A model generated the notes under the pieces. The model saw nothing but the letters and a program-made list of their open reading frames with translations. It did not search any database and was not told the origin of the DNA. A stretch of DNA of 64,000 bases. It comes from Rheum nobile (Eukaryota > Streptophyta > Magnoliopsida > Caryophyllales > Polygonaceae). How positions within the stretch are numbered: position 1 is the first letter of the stretch; each line of letters begins with the position of its first letter. Positions 11,557 through 21,246 of this stretch are shown piece by piece. Where the stretch lies: contig WOAB01000103.1 of the NCBI GenBank assembly GCA_027886185.1, positions 1,240,001 through 1,304,000 on the forward strand. The letters are read 5' to 3'. The position numbers and the translations under genes were made by a program.

Positions 11557-13847
11557 CTAATCTGGAGGATCCGCCCGCATAGGTTGAGACGCTGCATGCT
11601 GAGCTGCTGCACGCTCTTCTTCCATCCTAGATGATTCGGCCTTCTCTCTATCAAATATAGAATGCACATGCTGCCAACTCCCTCGTGTCTCGGCTGCACT
11701 AGAGGGCTGAGAAGACATATGTGATGCCCGTACAAGCGGAGGAGCTACAGGGATGACGTCGCTGTCAAGTATGACGTATATATGCTGCCAACAGTGTAGC
11801 AAATTGCCACCACATGCCTCTATAATCTCCTGAACATACGCCATGCCCATCGCCACACGCTGCAAATGAAAATAAACATTTAAAATACATGGATTTCCCT
11901 AAAATAATTATTAAGAACAAATAATGGGACAAGAAACATACCATATGCGCATTGATAGCCGGAGGTGGGCCTCTAGAAATACGAGGCTGGACTGGCGCAT
12001 GAGGACTCACATAAGGATGCGACACCTGTAGATATTAGTCCAGGTATGCGTCGTCCACATCCCAAGCCATCGTGGCAGGCGGACTAGTCAAGATGTAAGG
12101 GCAAAGATGATGCTCAAGCTGGTCCCACCTGTGCCAATGCGAGTCAAAGTGCAAGATGTATCGTCTCCTCCCCTTAAAATCAGGAGGACGCACTGCAACC
12201 TCAGGCTCTGGATATCGAGGGGCCTGCTCTATCGATAACCGAACTGGCGGGTAAGCCTATCCGGCATGTAGGGCTCCTCTACATCGAGAAAACGAATAGT
12301 CCCTCGATACGTGGAGGCCCTATGAGAACCTCGGAAATCAAGACCCTCATACGGCATCCATCGTATCGACAATTAATATAAAAATACAAAACCTATATTA
12401 ATAATTCATTAAGCCTATCTTATAGTATATTAAAATGGAATTAGAATACGTACATCCTCTGGTCTATACTCGTCCAGTATCCGTCTATAGTGTAACTGGT
12501 TGCCACTTAAACGGACAGGGGTCCAGCCAATGCAATATCGTGCAGTGCGTCGAAGGTCGTCGTCCGCACCTTCCTTGAGGTTAGGGTTGCCCGAGAAGTA
12601 TACAAAGTACGTCCAAATCCAAACCTACGCATGGAGGAATAAAGACATTAGTTACAAACAATTAAACACCTTATATTAATGATTTAAAATACAATCGAAC
12701 TATAACAAAGGTCTACCTCTAGGAGACTGGCGCAACCAGCCAACTGTGCAGCTCCGCGTCGAGAAGCCTCTCCGAGGTTTCTAAAAAGCAAAGCTAGAAC
12801 CCCGGTGCCCCAAGCTGTATGAACGACACGCTCCCAATCCACAAAAAAAGGTAACAACGGAGTCCTCAGCTCGTTCGTCATCTTGTCAACGAAAAGACTA
12901 GCCGACATGGTGTGCCACAAGAAACCATCTGCTATATCCTCTGGATATACACCTTCATCAATCATCCTCAACACATGCCTCCCTAACTGAAATTGTTTGA
13001 CCCGGCCCTTCCTAAGCTCACAAACCATGTCAGCATCATCATCATCAAAATTGTACTCGGAATCAATGCCAAAAAGATAGTGGAACAACGCCTCACACTC
13101 CGCCAGCTCGCGATCGTGACCGGTCCATGGTGACGTCACTGCAAATCCCTCAATCAGCAGCCCTAGAATCATCATAACGTCATGTAACGTAGGACCTATC
13201 TCGCCGAAGGGAAAGTGGAAGGTGTTCGTCTCTGGATGCCAGTGCTCGACGAACGCTGAAATAAGGGTGTGATCAGTATTGCCGAACTGAAAATCAAGTA
13301 AACCCGGCAATCCCGTCTACTGAGCAATCCAAAACCATGAGCCCTCCTCAGGTTCCCCTCTGGGAATACGATCCCTCCAAAACCCAAATTGTGTCGGGCG
13401 TGTCTGAACCCTCAAACTCCTAACAAGGTCCTCAGGAGGGTCCAGTAACGCTCTTCTCCATATAAGCTCCGTAATGTGCGTATCAAAGTTCCTCAACACA
13501 GGAGGATACTGTTGAGCTGGCTCCGGCGGAGGTGGGACCTGCTGAGGTAGGTCCTGCTGAGGTGGGTGCTGCTCAGGTGGGTCTTGCTGATCTGGTGCTC
13601 CTGATGTGGAAGCAATAGGCTCAACATCTATGCTGGCGGAGGTAGGCAATGGATCCTCCGGGAGAGTAGAAGGGTCGGTAGTAAAGTCTGGATCCTCTTT
13701 AGCTGTAGTGGTAGGGGCATCCTCCATAACCACGTCCTCATCTGAACGGACGGAACCAACATCGTCCTCACTAACCACCTCCGTCTCCTGCGAGACACCC
13801 ACAACCCTCCTCTTGCGAGAAGATGCAATAGTAGGGCGACTTTCTCA
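11557..13847 (-). pseudogene. Plant mobile domain (MAIN/MAIL1-like) gene, broken
   Basis: Four exon-like blocks read on the minus strand. Exon 1 (13847-12717) has an acidic, Pro/Gln-rich N-terminus with a KRRR cluster and then the mobile domain core (GLPGLLDFQFG, HPETNTFHFPFGE, LHDVMMILGL). Exon 2 is 12624-12454 (WIWTYFVYF, YRRILDEYRPED). Exon 3 ends at 11942 and exon 4 is 11859-11557. Donors at 12716, 12453 and 11941 are GT, and the acceptors before exons 2 and 4 are AG. Lesions are an in-frame TAG at 13317-13319 just before the core, a frameshift near 12230, a TAA near 12035, no clear acceptor for exon 3, and no ATG in the exon 1 frame. Arabidopsis relatives (MAIN, MAIL1) act in the nucleus in transposon silencing. 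Many plant copies ride on transposons, so this may be a transposon passenger. Confidence 0.8.
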
Positions 13848-14400
13848 ATCCAACCGTTTTATTTTAACCAATACATCATATTTTGCCCCAAGAAATATAA
13901 CTATTTTACATTTCCATTACTATAAAAATTAATGATTTATATAATCAATATATTAAATATTTTCTTATTATTATTATTAAATATATTTATAGTACATTTT
14001 AGTTATATGGTTAGATTCATTGTTAAAGAAAAATGTTTTCAATAGGGCAACCTATTTAAATTATTTTCAATTGGCCGTCCTATTATGATTTTGTTGCTAA
14101 ATAAATTTTATGGTCCCGCCACTGATTATACTAATTCAATCTACTATATTAACAGACTACACAATATAAATTTAAACAACTATTGTAAATAAATTACTAA
14201 TCGTTTTATTATACATAACATTTAATCTTATTTAGCAACAAAATTGAGCCTATTGCTTGTAATGTCATTTTTAATTATGATTAAAGACAAAAAAATTAAG
14301 TGTAAAAGCCTAAAATTACAATCTAAAATTACAGTCAAAAGTTATTAAATAAATTACGTTTAACAAATTAAAACAAATGAGAAGACATACATTTTCGGTC
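13848..14400. other. AT-rich intergenic stretch
   Basis: No coding frame, TIR or TSD pair is visible. The sequence is strongly AT-rich and lacks tandem structure. Confidence 0.6.
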
Positions 14401-14701
14401 TCCCTCCGTTCATATTCCGTTTCTAACGAACAGGATTCCCGGCCAACCCATCCACTGCCTCCATAGTAACCGACAACGCCACGTCCAAAGCATTGTCCGC
14501 CCCGATATCCACCTCCTCGGTCCTCGCCGGAAACCTCACCGACGGCAACCTCCTCACCAGAAACGTCGCCGCCGCCAACGCCGATATCCTCCACGCTCGC
14601 CACCTATCCCGCCGGAAATCTGGGCGGCACCTCGTACAGCCCAAAATCGGCATCGTCTCTAGATCTGGACGGCATGAGGTGCCGCCCAGATCCCGCCTCC
14701 T

Positions 14702-14980
14702 CTACCCCGACAAGGAAATCTCCGGCCGTCTCCTCCAACTCTGCTCCGTGAAGATCTGCTCCTTTGCGATCCGCTCCGCCGAGTCCGCACCGCCTACAAT
14801 ACCCCGCCATCCGCTTTCCGTCGTCGAGTCGAACGGATCACTGCCACCGCCGCCGAGATCTCTCGTCGGCGCCCTCTTTCTCTCCTCCCTATCAACCTCC
14901 GCCCAGATCTGCTCATGCAAGGTATCCGGTAGCTCATCCACCACCGCCATTTCAGTCGGAATCTCGCCGGAATCTGCCAT
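14702..14980 (-). CDS. Unidentified 92-residue frame at the edge of the foldback
   Basis: The frame starts MADSGEIPTEMAVVDELPD, is rich in charged residues and has a GGGG loop. It matches no family I know. Its first two thirds form the left arm of the foldback, and a near copy (MAAVDELPDTFHEQ...) reads out of the right arm on the plus strand from 15091. It may be a captured exon or chance reading of GC-rich repeat. Confidence that it encodes a protein is low. Confidence 0.25.
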   Translation of the reverse strand: MADSGEIPTEMAVVDELPDTLHEQIWAEVDREERKRAPTRDLGGGGSDPFDSTTESGWRGIVGGADSAERIAKEQIFTEQSWRRRPEISLSG

Positions 14981-15243
14981 TTTAAGTCCCCGTGTTTTTT
15001 GGGTTGAACGGGGAAGAAGATGCTTCGGCGGTATTTATTGCCGCCGAAGCATCGTCTTCCCCGTTCAACCCAAAAAACACGAGGACTTAAAATGGCGGCG
15101 GTCGATGAGCTACCGGATACCTTTCATGAGCAGATCTGGGCGGAGGTTGATAGGGAGGAAAGAAAGAGGGCACCGACGAGAGATCTCGGCGGCGGAGGCA
15201 GTGATCCGTTCGACTCGACGATGGAAAGCCGAAGCGGATGGCA
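14803..15243. repeat. Long foldback (inverted repeat), arms about 200-230 bp
   Basis: The left arm 14803-15031 and right arm 15041-15243 are reverse complements with a few mismatches around a 9-bp loop (TATTTATTG, 15032-15040). The left arm has one extra block of about 30 bp (14950-14980). The 19-bp CCGCCGAAGCATCGTCTTC at the loop side of the right arm recurs at 15249-15267, at the junction with the Tat LTR remnant. No flanking TSD was found. A transcript would fold into a long hairpin. Confidence 0.85.
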
Positions 15244-15257
15244 GTGATCCGCCGAAG

Positions 15258-15411
15258 CATCGTCTTCTGGGGGAGAAAGCCCCGCCCTTTGGCCTTTCTC
15301 TATGTTTGCAGGCTATGGAAAAGATGACCGGAGGTTATCGGAGATCGTCGGAGTTGCGAGTTCTCGTCGTCGTCATCAATATTTTTTATGGTACAAATTC
15401 ATGCTACCACA
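15258..15411 (+). repeat. Remnant of the 5' LTR of a Tat-type Ty3/gypsy element
   Basis: The last 154 bp of an LTR match 30072-30224, through GGCCTTTCTCTATGTTTGCAGG to the CTACCACA end, with few changes. The rest of this LTR is missing and is replaced by the foldback. A primer site follows directly. Confidence 0.8.
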
Positions 15412-15413
15412 TT

Positions 15414-15432
15414 TGGCGTCGTCCGTGGGGAA
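15414..15432 (+). other. Tat-type primer-binding site
   Basis: TGGCGTCGTCCGTGGGGAA lies 2 bp after the LTR end. It resembles the TGGCGCCGTCTGTGGGGA primer site typical of Tat/Ogre/Retand elements and supports the lineage call. Confidence 0.72.
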
Positions 15433-15479
15433 CGAAAGCGACGATGAATCTCCAGGAACACACTCGGAAAGATGTATTC

Positions 15480-16025
15480 CTTCTCGGATTTGTCCGGCGA
15501 CAGAAATTTCGAATCAGGACAACTTTTGATTCGTTTGTCCCTTCTAAGTGAAATTTAGAGGGATCAAACTAGACTCTTCAAAGTTTCTATGGTATTTCGA
15601 ATCACTCTATTCCGATATTCGTGCAACAAGAACGACTTCTCCAAAGTCGGGGTCAAATTCAGAGAAAAATCCGGCGACAGAAATTTCGAATCAGTACAAC
15701 TTTTGATTCGTTGGTCCGTTCTAAGTGAACTTTGGAGGGATCAAACTAGACTCTTCAAAGTTTCTGTGGTCTTTGGAATCACTCCATTCCGATATTCGTG
15801 CAACAATAACGACTTTTCCAAAGTCGGGGTCAAATGCAGAGAAAAATCTGCCAACAGAAATTTCAAATCAGTACAACTTTTGATTCGTTCGTCCGTTCTA
15901 CGTTAAATTTGGAGGGATCAAATAAGACTCTTTAATGTTTTTGTGGGTTTTGGAATCACTCCATTTAGACATTTGTGCAACAAGAACGACTCCGCAAAAT
16001 ACATGACCAGATTCAGAGAAGTACA
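15480..16025 (+). repeat. 177-bp tandem repeat, about three copies
   Basis: Copies start at about 15493, 15670 and 15847, exactly 177 bp apart, with a degraded partial fourth copy to about 16025. Each has the phrases CGACAGAAATTTCGAATCAG, CAACTTTTGATTCGT and ATTCGTGCAACAA. It lies in the internal region of the Tat-type element, where no gag or pol remains. A short (GCTAGCGCG)n run follows at 16031-16052. Confidence 0.85.
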
Positions 16026-16309
16026 CACGGCTAGCGCGGCTAGCGCGGCTAGCACAAGAGTTGGTATTCTAATCCCCACAACGGGTTCGACCCACATTCA
16101 ACTCGATCGATCTGAGGCAACCAAATCTCTCATTGAGTGACCTGACAACACAATCGACAACAATTGGGAAATCGTCTTATTTATGTGAGAATAATTTGGA
16201 CATCATGAAATACTAGATTCAATTTCGAAAAATTAATCCTTGTTGAATTGATGAAATTACAAGTTGAGTCATGAACTATTATGTTACTACTTTGTTATTA
16301 GCTTTTATG

Positions 16310-16840
16310 CAGCGCTTCTACAGGCGCAGGGGCATGAATTGCCGCCATCTTCATTTTATAAGCCTACGGGCCACATGAGAACGATCTTCCATCTTATTCT
16401 ATTAGCCTACGGGCCGTAGGGGCACGGGCTGCCATCAATCTCTATTATCCCACGGGCCGCAGGGGCACGAGCTGCCATTTTATTCTATTAGCCTACTGGC
16501 CGCAGGGGCACAAGTTGCCATCAGTCTTCTTTCTATAAGCCTACGGGCCGCAGGGGCACGAGATGTTATCTCATTCTATTAGCCTACAAGCGTAGGGGCA
16601 CGAGTTGTCATCAATATCTATTCAGTTAGCCTATGGGCTGCAGGGGCACAAACTGTCATCTTATTTTATTAGCCTATGGGCGCACGAGCTGTCATCTTAT
16701 TTTATTAGTCTATGGACGCAGGGGTACGAGCTGCCGACATCTTATTCTATTAGCCTACGGGCCGCAAGGGCACGAGATGACGTTATCATATTTTATTAGC
16801 CACGGGCTGCAGGGGCACGAGCTGCCCTCATCGAGCAAGG
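16310..16840 (+). repeat. Tandem repeat A, about 55-60 bp unit
   Basis: About ten degenerate copies of a unit carry AGCCTACGGGCCGCAGGGG, then CACGAGCTGCCATC, then a T-rich spacer. They lie inside the Tat LTR. Chance reading frames across it are low-complexity and not genes. Confidence 0.85.
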
Positions 16841-16864
16841 CAATTGCATTATTTTTGGTTTGCT

Positions 16865-17735
16865 GAAAGTTCTCAAACTCAGGTTGCTAGAATTCTCAAG
16901 CTTTGCTTGCTGAAAACCTCACCAATTTACTGCTGGAATCCTCAAGCTTTGCTTGCTGGAAACCTCACCAATTTACTGCTGGAATCCTCAAGCTTTGCTT
17001 GCTGGAAACCTCAGTCCCCTAACGTCTTTGGCCACCAAGCATGGCTTGTAAAAAGATTTATAAACTCAAGCTGCTGGAATTCTTATGCTCTGCTTACTAA
17101 AGACCTCACCAACAAACTGCTGGAATCCTCAAGCTTGGCTTGCTAGAAACCTCAGTCTCTAAACGGCTTTGGCCACCAAGCATGGCTTGTAAAAGATTTC
17201 TAAACACAGGCTGCTGGAATTCTCAAGCTTTGCTTGCTAAAAACCTCGCCAAGTAACTACTGGAATCCTCAAGCTTGGCTTGCGGGAAACCTCAGTCTCC
17301 GAACAGCTTTGGCCACCAAGCATGGCTTGTAAAAAGGTTATAAACTCAGGTTGCTAGAATTCTCAAGCTTGGCTTGCTAAAAACCTCACCAATTTACTGC
17401 TGGAATCTTCAAGCTTGGCTTGCTGGAAACCTTAGTCCCCTAACGGCTTTGGCCACTAAGAATGACTTGTAAAAAGGTTTCTATACTCAGGTTGCTGGAA
17501 TTCTCAAGCTTGACTTGCTGAAGATCTCACCAATTAATCGCTGGAATTCTCAAGTTTGACTTGCTGAAAACCTCACCTACAATGTCGCTGGGATCCTCAA
17601 ACTGAACTTGTTGGAAACCTCAAACTTTAGCCTTGTAGAATCCTCAAGTTGTCTTGCTGGAAACATTAAAGCCATAAATGTTGGTACTCTCAGGTCTCTC
17701 CTGCTGAAAACCTCAGGCAAATAGCATACGGAAAT
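16865..17735 (+). repeat. Tandem repeat B, about 45-bp unit with a higher-order pattern
   Basis: Copies of TGCTGGAATCCTCAAGCTTG followed by CTTGCTGGAAACCTCACC repeat many times. A higher-order unit adds TTTGGCCACCAAGCATGGCT and recurs about every 140-150 bp at 17028, 17170, 17310 and 17450. It lies inside the Tat LTR. Confidence 0.85.
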
Positions 17736-17764
17736 CCCGCAGTTCACCAACAATCAAGTCGCAA

Positions 17765-17995
17765 AAAATCGCACATGCTGTGCGTTTTACCGGACGGGCC
17801 GTGCAGTACTTGTTGTCATGAACACGGTGAAATTTCTCGAACATTACCGATCGCACGGCCGTGCGGTGCTCTCGACATTTCGTCCGAGAAAAAAATTATT
17901 GACCGCACGGCCGTGCGTTTTACCGCACGAGCCATGCGATGCCCTCGGCTTTTCAGCCAAAAAATACAACATCGCCCGCACGGGTCGTGCGCCGC
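17765..17995 (+). repeat. Cluster of GCACGGCCGTGC palindromes
   Basis: Perfect or near-perfect palindromes of the form GCACGGCCGTGC occur several times in 230 bp, separated by CTCGACTTTTCAGCC-like spacers. They lie in the part of the Tat LTR where regulatory elements would be expected. Confidence 0.6.
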
Positions 17996-18410
17996 TCTCG
18001 ACTTTTCAGTTAAAAGTGAAATAATTTGCACGACGATTTTTGCAGCGTTTCGGATTTCGACGAGAATCACACCCGGAAATTTCCGCTTTTTATCAGGTTA
18101 GATCGATCTAATCTTCGGCTCATCGAACCCGAGAGAGCTCCGAAGACCCGAGGGGCAAAATGAGAGGGATAATTTATTCTCATAAGATAAATTAATTCCA
18201 AATCTTTATTAGGGTATTTAATATCCTAGAAATAAAGAAGGCATATTATCTTTTCATAAAGGAAAACGGAAAAAAAACAGGAAAAGGGTTTAATTACTTA
18301 ACCCTAGTAGGTTCCTCTCTCTCCCTATTCAATTTTTTCATACGTTATTTTCTCTTGGGCTGTCTCCATTGAGTTTTGAGAGCTTTTTGCCTGACTTGAG
18401 CGTCGGAGGG

Positions 18411-19664
18411 TGATAGCATCCATTTCATACATGTTTAGCGCATGCATTTAGGCATAGTTTAGGTCGTTTGCATTCGCATATTTCCCGTATTTAGTTTGTT
18501 TTGTAGTTTTCTTGGATTTCGATGTCTACACAAGTTTCTGCGGTATTTCAGGTGATTTACCGGGTTCTGCGGATGCGCTACATGATGTGGAGTCCATAGG
18601 AGGATGTACCGGAGCAAAAGGGAGCTTAAGAGATGAATGGAGCGATGTCAGAAGTGGAAGAGAAGTGCAAAAAGGACCTGCGCGGGTCCGGCACGATTAG
18701 CTGCACGGTTAGCAAACTGTGCAGGATATTCGAGAGCAAAGAAATGAGTTTCTGAAGTTTGGCACGGTTAGCTTAACCGTGCTGCTAACCGTGTCGGACC
18801 CACGGAGGTTGTTTCGTGTATTTTGGGATTTCTTTTTGGAAACTTTTTATCTTAGGTATAAAAATGTTATTTTAGAATTAGGTTAAATACATCATCTTTT
18901 CCCAGCAGTTACCTCTCATCATCGTTGTTAGTTTTCTCCTATGAAGAACTAATTTCCATTGCTTTGCTAGACGATTTAAAGCCTTCGTTTGCTTGGTTGT
19001 AAGATATCTACTCTTGTTCTACTTCTTTGAATGTTAGTGATTCTCTTGAATCTAATATCATTGAGTTTTGCTAATTGGCCATTGGTATTACTCTTTTGCT
19101 AGAATTGGATTGTTTCTGTTTGAGATAACTAATTCAGAGTAGCGACTACAATATTCTAGATCTGTTTGAGATAGATTGTTGTAGGAGAGAATTGCTTTGC
19201 ATCTTGATTAAAACTGTTTGTTTTATGATAGATGTATCTATTGGAATTCCTAGAACTTAACGCTGCTATTGAGTTGAATCTAGAGGTTTTCTAGGTTGTT
19301 TAATAGTTAGTATTTTAGGGTCTGTTTGTCCTGTAATAGATAATAGAGGGAATTGGAACATTCATTGACTTAAAGAACTTGAGATTATCAATGATCAATC
19401 AATCAAATTGAAGTGTGGATATCGTTTGGCTGAGCTATTTCTCATCCCTTGATAACAACTGTTTGTTTGCATACTTGTTTTCCTTTAATTGAATCTTTAG
19501 CACTCAAATCTTTCACCCCCATTTGTTCTTGTTCTGATTGGTATACAATTAGATTAGTAGGATAATTCACTTAGTTCCTTGTGGGATCGACTCTTACTTA
19601 CTCAACTATATTAGTTAGGTTCTTAAGATTATTTTGCTAGGAGATACACGACAATCGCCTATCA
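18411..19664 (+). repeat. Athila 5' LTR
   Basis: 1254 bp from TGATAGCATCC to CGCCTATCA. It differs from the 3' LTR only by scattered substitutions. It contains palindromic GCACGGTTAGC/TTAACCGTGC motifs at 18691-18807. Confidence 0.95.
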
Positions 19665-19668
19665 AATT

Positions 19669-19686
19669 TGGCGCCGTTGCCGGGGA
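19669..19686 (+). other. Primer-binding site for tRNA-Asp(GUC)
   Basis: TGGCGCCGTTGCCGGGGA lies 4 bp after the LTR and is the exact complement of the 3' end of plant tRNA-Asp, the usual Athila primer. Confidence 0.92.
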
Positions 19687-19746
19687 ACTAAGTTGCATTT
19701 TCCTATTTGTCCTTTTTGTGTACCAATTATTGTGTGAACCTGTCTT

Positions 19747-21246
19747 ATGGTTCACACCCGTGCTACTAATTCTCCTATTCTTAATTTTGATCCAGAAATT
19801 GAGCAGACGTTTTTCAGGAATCGAAGAGCAACTTGTGAACTTCTGAACGAAATTGAGATGGCTGAATAGCGGACTTTGAGGCAGTTGACTGCCCCGAATT
19901 TGGAGCAACAACCTCTTGCAGTGCAGTTTCCTGAGTTAGGGGATGGTGTGAATTTTGAACTGAAGTCTGGGTTGATTCATCTACTTCCACACTTCCATGG
20001 GATGAATGGTGAAGACCCGAACAAGCACTTGTCAGAATTTCATGTTGTTTGTACTAGTATGAAGCCAAGAGGGGTTACAGAGGACCAAATCAAGCTGAGA
20101 GCATTTCCTTTCTCTTTGAAGGATGCGGCTAATGATTGGTTCTATTATTTAGCCCCGGGGAGTATCGACACTTGGGCGAAAATGAAGAAAACTTTTCTTG
20201 ATAAATGTTTCCCAGCAACCAAACTGCACAGCCTGAAGAAGAGCATCTCAAACATTGAACAACAGGCTGGTGAGACTTTGTATGAATATTTTGAGAGGTT
20301 CAAAAGGTTGTGCTCGAGTTGCCCATACCATGGTTACTCAACTCAAGATCTCATTCTTTATCTGTATGGGGGACTTCTTGATGATGAGCGTAGAATGGTG
20401 AATGCAGCTTGTGGGGGTAATATTCTGAATAAGAAACCAGCAGAAGCATTTGAGATGTTCTCTGACTTATCTGAGGGCTCGAGGCAGTTCAGCAAGAGAG
20501 AAAGTACTCAAACAGCTAAGGCGGTAGACTCTCATTCATCTAAATTGCAGTCTGATGTGAGCGAACTGAAAGAGATGATGAAGCGTTTCATGCTTAAGGG
20601 CACCCCGCAGCAAGTGAAAGCCTGTGGTATCTGTTCTGATGCACTCCATCCTACGGACGCATGTCCAACACTTCAGGAACCTGATGCTGAAGTAAATGCA
20701 GTGGGAGGTTTTGGACAGCAGAGACAGAGGTATGATCCTTTCTCAAGCACTTACAATCCTGGGTGGAGAGATCACCCTAATTTGCGATATGGGAATCGAG
20801 ATCAGCAGCAGCCACACCAGAATCAGCAACAATTCAGGCAACCATATGTGCCTAAGCCTCAGGAACAGGGCTCGAGCTCCTCTATGTCTACAGAAGATAT
20901 GATCAAAGCCCTTGCTCAAAACATGACCACAATGCAGAGTAGTATGGCCCAATTTCAGCATAGTACCAAGTCTAGCATTCAGAACTTGGAAAATCAAGTG
21001 GGACAGATTTCTCAAGCATTAGGAAAATTGGAGGCTAGTGGCTCTGGTAAACTTCCATCACAAACGGAAGTGAACCCGAGGCAGAATGTCAGTGCAGTCT
21101 CATTGAGGAGTGGAAAGAAGCTAGAAGACAGAGTTGAGAAGAGAGTTCTCTTAGATGAAGAGGACGATGATGTTGTGGAAGAGCCACCAAAGCTGGAAGA
21201 AGACAGGCTGAAAAGCCTTATATTCGGCCTGATTTTCCACCTTTGA
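19747..21246 (+). pseudogene. Athila gag, interrupted
   Basis: The frame starts at ATG 19747 (MVHTRATNSP) and continues through the Athila capsid region (HFHGMNGEDPNKHL, DAANDWFYYL, YEYFERFKRLCSSCPYHG). A knuckle-like CGICSDALHPTDACP follows, then a Gln-rich tail. TAG at 19867-19869 interrupts it after 40 codons, most simply as CAG>TAG. Near 21180-21210 the frame shifts relative to the protease. The same N-terminal start is preserved in the aberrant relative at 50926-52663. Confidence 0.88.

Larger units (their letters stand above)
16238..18410 (+). mobile_element. 3' LTR of the Tat-type element (left part, interrupted)
   Basis: The sequence before the Athila insertion ends GAGCGTCGGAGGG, typical of the LTR interior of Tat elements. 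It resumes after the Athila element at 30076. The 3' LTR start is uncertain: TGTTGAATTGATG near 16238 is a candidate. It contains two tandem-repeat families and GC palindromes listed separately. No coding sequence is present. Confidence 0.6.

Noticed and set aside
14493..15551. 352-codon plus-strand open frame
   Set aside because: It runs straight through both arms and the loop of the foldback and into Tat LTR/internal DNA. It is explained by GC-rich inverted sequence, with no domain.
16605..17146. Repetitive open frames in the Tat LTR
   Set aside because: They are translations of tandem repeats A and B.
15480..17735. CRISPR-like array
   Set aside because: The repeats are contiguous and degenerate, without unique spacers, in a plant retrotransposon.
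17816..18101. Frames on both strands near the GCACGGCCGTGC cluster
   Set aside because: Palindromic GC-rich DNA opens frames on both strands; no domain is present.
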